NCBI RefSeq assembly: GCF_005281615.1
Contig: NZ_SZZM01000001.1
Span: forward strand, 310,272-374,271
From: Rhodoligotrophos defluvii
GTDB lineage: Bacteria > Pseudomonadota > Alphaproteobacteria > Rhizobiales > Im1
Direction: 5' to 3'
Length of the DNA stretch: 64,000 nucleotides
The notes under the pieces are model-generated. The model was given only the letters and a program-made list of their open reading frames with translations, had not been told where the DNA came from and did no database searches. The position numbers and the translations under genes are program-made. Every line of letters starts with the position of its first letter. Position 1 is the stretch's first letter. This document shows positions 33,495 through 41,696 of the stretch, piece after piece.

Positions 33495-35237
33495 ATGTCT
33501 TTCGAGGTCGTTGCCTCCAGCCGGATCGAGACCGTCAAATACACCCCCTGGCGGCATGTGCGCACCGTTGGCCTGCAGGCGGGCTTGCTGTGCGTGCTCC
33601 TGGCGGCGGTGGGCATTCTCGGTTTATTTAACAGGCGGCCGATCATCGTCGGCGAGCTCACGCTGGGCTATGCGGTGCTGGGGCTCGTCTTCCTCTGCGC
33701 CGGCATTCTGGTGGCCAAGCGCAGACTGTTTCCGACCGTCGGCGGCCTCATCCTCGGCGGCGCCGTTGCCGGCCTGATCGGTGCCGCGGTGCTGTCGCTG
33801 CTCACCGCCGTGCTCAGCCTTTACAGTCTGCGCTGGATCTTCGTGGCGCTGGACCCGCCGCTCCTGAAGATGCTGACCTTCACCTATTCAACCCCGGTCG
33901 GAATCGGGTTGATGCTGCTCACCGGCCTCTGCCTGGGGGGTCTAGGCGCCACTCTGATCGTCCTGCCGGAGCGGATCCGCGCGCCCATTCTCGGCGGGCT
34001 GATCGGTGCGGGCATCGCCGGGCTCTTCCAGGAGATGATTCGCCCGATCCTCGCGAACAGCCCGGTGACCAGGCCACTGCACAACCTGATCTATACCTGG
34101 ACCGGCCTCACCCAGAACGGCGCCATCATCCTGTTCGTGGTGGTGGCGCTCTGCGTTGCCGGCTGGCAAGCGGTGCGCGGCGATGTGAAGTCGCGCTATG
34201 CCCAGCTCCCGGCGCCGACCCGCACCCGGCTGCGGTGGGGCTATATCGCGGCCGCGGCGCTGCTCTTTCTGCTGTTCCCGGCCTTTGCCGGCAACTTCAT
34301 CGGCCAGGTGCTGCTGACGGTGGCGCTGTTCACGCTGATGGGCATGGGGCTCAATCTGGAAGTCGGCCTTGCCGGCCTGCTCGATTTGGGGTTCGTGGCT
34401 TTTTACGCGGTCGGCGCCTATGTGACGGGGCTTCTCACCGCCGACAGTCCCTTCGCGCTCGCGCATCTCTCCTGGTGGGAGGCCATGCCGATCGCGGTGT
34501 TCGCCTCGGTCGTGGTGGGCGTGCTGTTCGGCATTCCGGTGCTGAAGGTGCGCGGCGACTATCTCGCGGTGGCGACCCTGGGGCTCGGTGAAATCGTGCG
34601 CGTCATCGTGCTTTCGGATGCCGCCGCGCCGCTGCTGGCGGGCGCCAAGGGCATTCTGCAGATTCCGCGGCCACAGATCGGAGATTTCCATTTCTATACC
34701 CCCGTCTCCATGTTCTATCTGGCCCTGGCGGCCTCGGTGGTTGCGGCCTATTGCGCCTGGCGCCTCGAGGACTCCCGCCTGGGCCGCGCCTGGAAGGCCA
34801 TTCGCGATGACGAGGACGTGGCCCAGGCGCTCGGCATCAACCTCATCCAGGTGAAGCTTCTGGCCTACGGTCTGGGTGCCGCTTTTGCCGGGCTCGCCGG
34901 CTCGCTGTTCGCGGCCATGCTGGGTTCCATCTACCCGCACAGCTTCCAACTGATCATCTCGATCAACATTCTGGCGCTGATCATCGTGGGCGGCATGGGT
35001 AGCCTGCCGGGGGTGGTGGTGGGCGCGGCCGTGCTGATCGGGTTGCCGGAGGTGCTGCGCGAGTTCGGCGAGTACCGGTTCCTGTTCTACGGGCTCGCCA
35101 TCATCCTGGTCATGCGCATCAAGCCTGAAGGTCTGTGGCCCTCGGCCGCCAAGCGGCGCGAGCTCAAGATCGATGCAGAAACGCGGGCCGAGCAGACCGC
35201 CCAGCACGGGCCGAGCACCGCCGTGCAGAAGGTGTAG
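33495..35237 (+). CDS. livM: Liv-type ABC transporter permease LivM with long N-terminal membrane extension
   Basis: A 580-residue membrane protein. The LivM core begins near residue 255 (LLFLLFPAFAGNFIGQVLL), with LNLEVGLAGLLDLGFVAFYA near 284 and the EAA-like loop AIRDDEDVAQALGIN near 435. The first 250 residues add about six hydrophobic segments (roughly 27-45, 55-76, 80-115, 136-162, 165-182, 212-230). E. coli LivM is 425 residues, so this is a substantial extension of unknown role. A short Gln/Ala tail ends the protein. The gene follows livH by 105 bases. Confidence 0.9.
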   Translation: MSFEVVASSRIETVKYTPWRHVRTVGLQAGLLCVLLAAVGILGLFNRRPIIVGELTLGYAVLGLVFLCAGILVAKRRLFPTVGGLILGGAVAGLIGAAVLSLLTAVLSLYSLRWIFVALDPPLLKMLTFTYSTPVGIGLMLLTGLCLGGLGATLIVLPERIRAPILGGLIGAGIAGLFQEMIRPILANSPVTRPLHNLIYTWTGLTQNGAIILFVVVALCVAGWQAVRGDVKSRYAQLPAPTRTRLRWGYIAAAALLFLLFPAFAGNFIGQVLLTVALFTLMGMGLNLEVGLAGLLDLGFVAFYAVGAYVTGLLTADSPFALAHLSWWEAMPIAVFASVVVGVLFGIPVLKVRGDYLAVATLGLGEIVRVIVLSDAAAPLLAGAKGILQIPRPQIGDFHFYTPVSMFYLALAASVVAAYCAWRLEDSRLGRAWKAIRDDEDVAQALGINLIQVKLLAYGLGAAFAGLAGSLFAAMLGSIYPHSFQLIISINILALIIVGGMGSLPGVVVGAAVLIGLPEVLREFGEYRFLFYGLAIILVMRIKPEGLWPSAAKRRELKIDAETRAEQTAQHGPSTAVQKV

Positions 35238-35242
35238 TCTCC

Positions 35243-36027
35243 ATGGCCATGCCTCTTCTCAAACTGGAGCAGATGACAAAGCGCTTCGGCGGCCTCATTG
35301 CCGTCGACAGCCTGGACCTGGATGTGGAGGAAAAGAGCATCCACTCCATCATTGGCCCGAATGGGGCCGGCAAGACCACGGTGTTCAACTGCATCATGGA
35401 GTTCTACGAGCCCACGGAGGGCGCGATCTGGTTCGCCGGCGAGCGGATCGACGGGGTGACGCCGGATCGGGTCGCGGCAGCGGGTATCAACCGCACCTAC
35501 CAGAACATCAGGCTGTTCCGGAACTTGACCGCGATCGAGAACATCCTCGTGGGCATGCATATCCACCTGAAGTCGAATTGGCTCGGCGCGATCCTGAATA
35601 CGCGCTTCACACGCCAGGACGAGGAGGCGGCGCAGGAAGAAGCGCTGCGGATTCTCGATTTCGTCGGTCTCAAGGGCCGCGGCGACACGGTGGCCCGTAA
35701 CCTTGCCTATGGCGAGCAGCGGCGGCTCGAGGTCGGGCGGGCGCTGGCCACCAAGCCGCGCCTCTTGCTGCTGGACGAGCCGATGGCCGGCATGAACCCG
35801 CGCGAGAGCTACGACATGATGAGCTTCGTGCGGCGGCTGCGGGATGAGCTGGGTGTGACCATTCTGCTGATCGAGCATTCCATGCGGGTGGTGATGGGCA
35901 TCTCCGACCAGATCAGCGTCCTCGACCACGGCGTGAAGATCGCCGAAGGCACGGCGTCCGAGGTGCAGAACAATCCCAAGGTGATCGAGGCCTATCTTGG
36001 CGCAAACACAGAAAAGGCGTTGAAGTG

Positions 36028-36028
<1 letters not shown>
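35243..36028 (+). CDS. livG: Liv-type ABC transporter ATP-binding protein LivG
   Basis: A 261-residue ABC ATPase. Walker A is GPNGAGKTT near residue 38, the LivG-typical RTYQNIRLFRNLT follows near 86, the signature is LAYGEQRRLEVGRAL near 156 and Walker B LLLLDEPMAGMNP near 176, with the switch His in LIEHSM. It starts at ATG 35243, six bases after the livM stop; another ATG two codons later is possible. With LivF it powers the LivHM channel. Confidence 0.94.
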
Positions 36029-36795
<767 letters not shown>

Positions 36796-36808
36796 AGGAA
36801 ATTTCGTC

Positions 36809-37561
36809 ATGGGTGTCGAGGGAAAGGGCATCGTCATCACCGGCGGTGCCAGTGGGCTCGGTTTGGCCACGGTGGAGATGCTGGCGGCCCGCAAAGCAAA
36901 GATCGCCATCATCGACATCAACCCGGCGGTGCTGAACCCGCTGGTGGAGCGGCTGTCGGGCTCGGGCGCGGAGGTATTCGGCATCACCGGCGATATCGTG
37001 CCCAAGGCCGAAGCCTATCGCCTGTTTGCCCAGGCCGCCGAGCGACTCGGCCGTGTCGACGGCTTGGTCAACTGCGCCGGTGTCTATCCGCGGAGGGAGA
37101 TCCTGGCGATCACCGACGAGGACTGGGATCTCGATTTCTCGGTCAATGTGCGCGGCACCTACAATCTCATGGCCGCGGCCGTGGAGAAGATGCAAGGCCA
37201 GGACATTGTCGGCACCGTCCGCGGCCGGATCGTGAACATAACCTCGGTGGATGCGTTCAAGGCGCATCCGAAGAATGCTCACTACGCCGCAACGAAGGCA
37301 GCGGTGGCGAGCCTGACGAAGTCATTTGCCGATGCATTCGCGCCGGATCAGATCCTGATAAACTCCGTGGCGCCCGCCGGCATCGCCACGGAGAAGGCCA
37401 AGGCGGCAGGTTTCCTGCCGGAGCTTGCTTCGCACACGCCCCTGGGTCGCAATGCGCAGCCGGACGACATCGCCGAGTGGATCGTGTTCATGCTGAGCGA
37501 TGCCAACCGCTACATGACCGGCGAGAACGTGATTGTCAGCGGCGGCTATATCTACGCTTGA
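36809..37561 (+). CDS. SDR family oxidoreductase in the Liv operon
   Basis: A 250-residue short-chain dehydrogenase. The nucleotide-binding motif ITGGASGLGLA is at about residues 10-20, NCAGVYP near 91 is the NNAG-like element, Ser in NITSVDAF and YAATK near 156 are the catalytic Ser-Tyr-Lys residues. An acidic IDIN motif at the end of strand 2 favours NAD(H). It starts 13 bases after livF, with AAGGAAA as ribosome-binding site, so it is in the same operon and may act on the imported substrate or a product. Confidence 0.87.
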   Translation: MGVEGKGIVITGGASGLGLATVEMLAARKAKIAIIDINPAVLNPLVERLSGSGAEVFGITGDIVPKAEAYRLFAQAAERLGRVDGLVNCAGVYPRREILAITDEDWDLDFSVNVRGTYNLMAAAVEKMQGQDIVGTVRGRIVNITSVDAFKAHPKNAHYAATKAAVASLTKSFADAFAPDQILINSVAPAGIATEKAKAAGFLPELASHTPLGRNAQPDDIAEWIVFMLSDANRYMTGENVIVSGGYIYA

Positions 37562-37613
37562 AGCAGGCGCATTCGGCGCGAGTTCCGGCCATTTTCCGTT
37601 CTGAGGTAATGCC

Positions 37614-38714
37614 ATGAAGCTTGGCTTGTTCAACCTGATGACGCAGCGGGATGCGTCCACCTCGCCCCGCACCATCGTGGAGGATACCCTGTCCATGGTG
37701 AAGCTGGCGGACGAGGCGGGCTTCGACGTCGCCTGGTTCGCGGAGCATCATTTTTCCAATTATTCCGTATGCCCCTCACCGCTGATGATGGCCTCCTATG
37801 CGGCGGGCGTGACCCGCAAGATCAGGCTGGGCGCGGCCGTGCTGGTGCTGCCGCTCTATGATCCGGTGCGGCTGGTGCAGGAGCTCGGGCTGCTCGATGT
37901 ACAGTCCAACGGGCGCGCCATCATCGGCATCGGCTCCGGCTATCAGCAATACGAGTTCGACCGCTACAACCGTAAGCTCGCCGACAAGGTCGACCTGATG
38001 ATGGAGATCTGGGACATCATCGAGATGGGCATGCGGGACGGCTACATCGCCTATGAGGGAAAGCACTTCAAGGTGCCGCCCTCGCCCATCGCCCTGCGGT
38101 CCTTGCAGCCGGGCGGGCCCGAGGTCTATGTGACGGGCCTCGACTCGCGCGTGCTGCAACGGGTGGCGCGCAGCGGAAGCGTGCCGTTCATCACCGCCGG
38201 CTGGAAGGGCTTTCCTCTGCTGCGGGACATGGCGACGCAAGTGCGCGCGCAATATGCGGCCGCGGGCGTTTCCACCGACCGCATGCCGCTCGGCGTGCAG
38301 CAATATGTCTTCGTCACGGACGACAAGGCCGAGGCGCTGGACATGGCGGAGCGGGCCCGGGTGGTGGCCCGCATCGTGACGGCCATGCGGGCCGGGGTGC
38401 CCGAACTCGAGGGGCATTTCATCAAGGCGCCACCCATGCCGGACGAGCCGCCGCTGGAGACGTTCCGGGACAATCTCGTCTTTGGCGATGCCCACTACGT
38501 GGCGGAGAAGCTTGCCCACGAAATTCGCACGCTCGGCATCACCCACCTTTCCTGCTTCATGCAGATCGGCACCGTTCCCGGGGCCCGGGCGCGCGCGTCA
38601 CTCGAGCGCTTTGCCCGCGACGTGGTGCCGCTTCTGGAGAAGGAATTCGGCATGCCGCTCGACGAGATCAACGCGGAGCGCCTGCCTCCCGCCAGGGTGG
38701 CTGCGTCGGCCTGA
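37614..38714 (+). CDS. LLM-class (luciferase-like) flavin-dependent monooxygenase
   Basis: A 366-residue bacterial-luciferase-fold protein. AGFDVAWFAEHHFSNYSVCP near residue 35, a conserved HH-containing block of the family, is followed by KIRLGAAVLVLPLYDPVRL near 62 and RAIIGIGSGYQQYEFDRY near 97. Such enzymes use reduced flavin (FMNH2 or F420) to oxygenate or dehydrogenate small molecules. It follows the SDR by 52 bases and closes the Liv operon, suggesting oxidative breakdown of the transported compound. The substrate is unknown. Confidence 0.86.
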   Translation: MKLGLFNLMTQRDASTSPRTIVEDTLSMVKLADEAGFDVAWFAEHHFSNYSVCPSPLMMASYAAGVTRKIRLGAAVLVLPLYDPVRLVQELGLLDVQSNGRAIIGIGSGYQQYEFDRYNRKLADKVDLMMEIWDIIEMGMRDGYIAYEGKHFKVPPSPIALRSLQPGGPEVYVTGLDSRVLQRVARSGSVPFITAGWKGFPLLRDMATQVRAQYAAAGVSTDRMPLGVQQYVFVTDDKAEALDMAERARVVARIVTAMRAGVPELEGHFIKAPPMPDEPPLETFRDNLVFGDAHYVAEKLAHEIRTLGITHLSCFMQIGTVPGARARASLERFARDVVPLLEKEFGMPLDEINAERLPPARVAASA

Positions 38715-38733
38715 TGGCACCGGCCAGCAGCCC

Positions 38734-39135
38734 TCAGGGCGCGGCGTTGTAATCCTCCTCCGACACCTCCTCCAGCCAATCCACGGTTGATCCGTTCAGG
38801 GCCTCGTGGATGGCGAGATGGGTCATGCTGGTGTTGGGCGCGGCGCCATGCCAGTGCTTCTCGCCGGGCGGGAACCAGATGATATCGCCTGCACGGATCT
38901 CCACGATGTTTTCGCCCCAGGTCTGGGCTCGGCCACAGCCGCTCAGCACATAGAGGGTCTGGCCCAACGGGTGGGTGTGCCAGGCCGTGCGCGCACCCGG
39001 GTCGAAGGTCACCACCGTCGCGCGCACCCGCGCCGGCTCAGGCGCCTCGATGACCGGGTTCTGCAAGGTCTTGCCGGTGAACCATCCGGCTTTACCCGGC
39101 CGGGACGGTATCGAGCCGCAGCGCTTGATCTCCAT
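38734..39135 (-). CDS. single-domain cupin protein
   Basis: A 133-residue cupin. The metal-binding motif 1 includes AWHTHPLGQTLYVLSG near residue 51 and motif 2 FPPGEKHWHG near 88, so the His/Glu-type metal site is present (H52, H54, H93). The protein resembles the carboxymuconolactone-decarboxylase-associated or quercetinase-like small cupins. It is convergent with the monooxygenase gene with 19 bases between stops. The role is unknown. Confidence 0.85.
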   Translation of the reverse strand: MEIKRCGSIPSRPGKAGWFTGKTLQNPVIEAPEPARVRATVVTFDPGARTAWHTHPLGQTLYVLSGCGRAQTWGENIVEIRAGDIIWFPPGEKHWHGAAPNTSMTHLAIHEALNGSTVDWLEEVSEEDYNAAP

Positions 39136-39353
39136 GTGAGGTCCTCTCGTCCTTCCTGACGCGACTGCACGGCACCATTCCGATCAGCGCGCTGCCTGTC
39201 AATCCTCAGCGCGCCGAACGTGCACCGCACCGGCCAGGTCACCGCCCTGCGCGACCTCATCAATTCGAAGCACATTTGCGATCTGCCGTGAACTCATTCG
39301 TGAGGAGACCGGATTAATCTCCCCAGTTCGGTCAATTGTTTTTGGAGGATTTT

Positions 39354-39656
39354 ATGAGACCCCTGCATTTCAAGATCGTGCCTCTCGCGATCGCCGGCCT
39401 GATCTTGGCCGGTGAACCCGCCAAGGCTGACACGTTCTGGCAAGATCAGCCGCGCGGCCAGCCTGGCGCCGACCCCGCCCCGGACAATACCTATTCATGG
39501 AAGGACAACGGCCTGTGGGGTCTGCATACGGGCTATGGCCATGTCTGGCTGACCGATGAAGATGCTCGCCCGCATCTATATTCACCCAATGCGGCATACA
39601 ACAGCAGGCATTTTCGCAACCCAGGTAAAGCATACATCAGAAGAGCAGAGGAATAA
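39354..39656 (+). CDS. small secreted protein of unknown function
   Basis: A 100-residue protein starting at ATG 39354, ten bases after a strong TTGGAGGAT site. A signal peptide ends near AKAD (residue 25). The mature part is rich in Trp, Tyr, His and Pro (DTFWQDQPRGQ, TYSWKDNGLWGLHTGYGHVW) with no cysteine. I do not recognise a family. It is followed by another small secreted aromatic-rich protein, after a separate promoter-like site. Confidence 0.65.
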   Translation: MRPLHFKIVPLAIAGLILAGEPAKADTFWQDQPRGQPGADPAPDNTYSWKDNGLWGLHTGYGHVWLTDEDARPHLYSPNAAYNSRHFRNPGKAYIRRAEE

Positions 39657-39737
39657 CATAAGTTTTCTTCATGTTCTGTAGCTCCAATTGCGGAATATGA
39701 ACGGGAGATGAACAGCTCGTTCACGAAACTCAAGGTT

Positions 39738-39766
39738 TTGTGATACACTTTCTTACAATTTATTAC
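39738..39766 (+). promoter_or_regulatory. candidate promoter for the His/Arg/Trp-rich protein gene
   Basis: TTGTGA (39738-39743) and TATTAC (39761-39766) are separated by 17 bases in a stretch that is strikingly A+T rich for this genome. The next start codon is at 39837. Confidence 0.5.
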
Positions 39767-39836
39767 AAGCGCGAGGGTGAATTCCTGACGGCCGAACATT
39801 ACCATCTATTCATGATGCGACTGATGGAGATTCGTC

Positions 39837-40202
39837 ATGTCAATCGCTAAGCCCAAGTTGTTTGCAGCGTTGATCGCCGGTGCGCTGGCGATTGGCGGGT
39901 TGGCCAGCAGCGCTTCCGCGGCGCCTCTGAGCCAAGCGAATGTCGCCACCGGTGTCGAGAAGGTCAATGTGGAAGAGGTCCGCGACCGCCATTGGCGCGG
40001 AGACCGTCGCCATTGGCGGGGGCATCGCCACTGGCACCGCCATGGGGACTGGAGGCGCTACAAGCGGTGGTACAGGCACGGGCGCTGGTATGGACCGCGC
40101 TACCGCTACCGGCGGCCGGGCTACACCTACTTCTATGGTGGGTACTGGTATCCTTGGCCGTGGTGGATGGGTCCCGGTCCGGTGATCGTGTTCCGTCCGT
40201 GA
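39837..40202 (+). CDS. secreted His/Arg/Trp/Tyr-rich small protein
   Basis: A 121-residue protein with a classical signal peptide (about 1-28, ending SSASA). The first part of the mature chain is ordinary (APLSQANVATGVEKVNVEE), then residues 50-120 are nearly all His, Arg, Trp, Tyr, Gly and Pro, for example HWRGHRHWHRHGDW and YPWPWWMGPGP. Similar rhizobial proteins are sometimes labelled sulfur-globule-like precursors without proof. Possible roles include metal or polyanion binding in the periplasm or at the cell surface. GATGGAGATTCGTC gives the ribosome-binding site. Confidence 0.75.
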   Translation: MSIAKPKLFAALIAGALAIGGLASSASAAPLSQANVATGVEKVNVEEVRDRHWRGDRRHWRGHRHWHRHGDWRRYKRWYRHGRWYGPRYRYRRPGYTYFYGGYWYPWPWWMGPGPVIVFRP

Positions 40203-40224
40203 TGCCTCGCAGATTGCGGCACGA

Positions 40225-40254
40225 GCACCCCTCCCGAGGATGACGGAGGGGTGC
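40225..40254 (+). terminator. terminator after the His/Arg/Trp-rich gene
   Basis: GCACCCCTCC and GGAGGGGTGC form a perfect 10-bp stem with a 10-base loop, 22 bases after the stop, followed by a modest TTGCGTTT tract. Confidence 0.7.
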
Positions 40255-40416
40255 TTGCGTTTGCGCGTTGACCCGGCATGGGGCTGGAGTCATTCTAGGA
40301 ATTGATCCGTTCAAGGTCGATCGGATCGCGCTCCGGTTGCTTTAGCTCTGGCGGTTTCCGCGGCCAACTGGAGCTTGGCTTGGAAATGCCAGCGTGCAAA
40401 ACGCGAGGACGTGCCG

Positions 40417-41535
40417 ATGAAATTGGACCACGAGGCGCTTGCGGCCGCCAGCGCACCGCTGACCCGGGCGCGCGCCATGCCAGCGGGTTTCTATACCGAC
40501 CCGGAGATCTTTGCGCGCGAGCGCGAGCGCCTGTTCCTGAAGCATTGGTTCTTTCTGTGCCGCGAAGAGCAGCTGCCGAACCCGGGCGACTACCGCGCCT
40601 TCGACACGCCGGGCGGACCCATCGTTCTGATCCGCGGCAAAGACGAGGTGCTCCGCTGCTTTGCGAACTATTGCCGGCATCGCGGATCGATCCTGCTGGA
40701 GGGCGAGGGCAATTGCGGCGGGCGGATCATCTGCCCCTATCACGCCTGGAGCTATTTCAGTGACGGCAGGCTGTATGGCTGCCCGGACATGCAGGACGCG
40801 GAGGGCTTCGACCGGGTGGAAAACGGCCTGGTGCCGCTTTCGCTGGACAGCTGGAACGGCTTCCTCTTCGCCAATTTCTCGCGTCAGCCCAAGCCGTTGC
40901 TCGAGCATTTGGGCGATCTGCCTCGGCGCTTCGCGTCGCACCGGCTGGACCGCATGCGCTGCACCTGGAAAATCACCCTGGATGCCGCGTGCAACTGGAA
41001 GCTCGTGCTCGAAAATGCCATGGAGACCTATCACACCGGCATCGTGCACAAGAACACTGTCGGTGCACAGCAATCGCGCACGCTGCCGACCGAGGGCGAC
41101 TGGATCTGCATCCAGGTGATCAGCGGGCGCAGCATCGCGACGCTTCCCGGCGCACCGCCGCCGTTCGAGCCCATCGAGGGGCTCGACGAGGATGCGCGCA
41201 TGGGCACCTATTTCACGGTGATCTTCCCGACCTGCCAGTTCGCCGTCGCCCAGGATTCGATGTGGTGGCTCAATGTCACGCCGGTTGCCCATGACCGCTC
41301 GAAGGTGGAGATCGGCGGCTGCTTCCCCGAGGACAAGCTGCACCGGGCGGATTTCGAGGAAAAGGCTGCGGCCTATTACCAGCGCTGGGAGCTGGTCGGC
41401 CGCGAGGATATCGGCATTCTCGAAAAGCAGCAGAAGGCGCTGACTTCAGTGCTCTACAAGCCCGGACCGCTGTCCTGGCGCGACGATATGGTGCAGGCGC
41501 TGGGGCTGTGGGTGCTCGACAACACGCGGCTTTGA
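40417..41535 (+). CDS. Rieske non-haem iron oxygenase, alpha subunit
   Basis: A 372-residue ring-hydroxylating-type oxygenase. The Rieske [2Fe-2S] ligands are C86, H88, C106 and H109 (CRH...CPYH, 17 residues between). The mononuclear-iron site is in ENAMETYHTGIVH, giving the two histidines, and a later carboxylate is expected in the C-terminal domain. Many close forms are demethylases or hydroxylases of quaternary amines such as betaines, choline or carnitine, not aromatic rings. No reductase or beta subunit is adjacent. ATG 40417 is preferred over an in-frame ATG at 40375 because of CGAGGA upstream. Confidence 0.88.
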   Translation: MKLDHEALAAASAPLTRARAMPAGFYTDPEIFARERERLFLKHWFFLCREEQLPNPGDYRAFDTPGGPIVLIRGKDEVLRCFANYCRHRGSILLEGEGNCGGRIICPYHAWSYFSDGRLYGCPDMQDAEGFDRVENGLVPLSLDSWNGFLFANFSRQPKPLLEHLGDLPRRFASHRLDRMRCTWKITLDAACNWKLVLENAMETYHTGIVHKNTVGAQQSRTLPTEGDWICIQVISGRSIATLPGAPPPFEPIEGLDEDARMGTYFTVIFPTCQFAVAQDSMWWLNVTPVAHDRSKVEIGGCFPEDKLHRADFEEKAAAYYQRWELVGREDIGILEKQQKALTSVLYKPGPLSWRDDMVQALGLWVLDNTRL

Positions 41536-41696
41536 GCCGGGCACGACGATGAGTTCAACGTAACCACTCTCGTCATTGCAGCGCTCGACGCGGCGATTCA
41601 GGGACCAGGACAGAAAGCTATAGCGGTTCCTGGCTCCCCTCCCCCTGAGCAACAGGCGCTGGGCCTCCGCTCTAGACTCATCAGCGGCAGGCCCTC

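Noticed and set aside
39175-39291. A frame without a start codon ending in a stop at 39289-39291 that reads like a protein C-terminus (SILSAPNVHRTGQ and on).
   Set aside because: Possibly a gene remnant, but no family is recognisable, no start exists and other frames look equally plausible.
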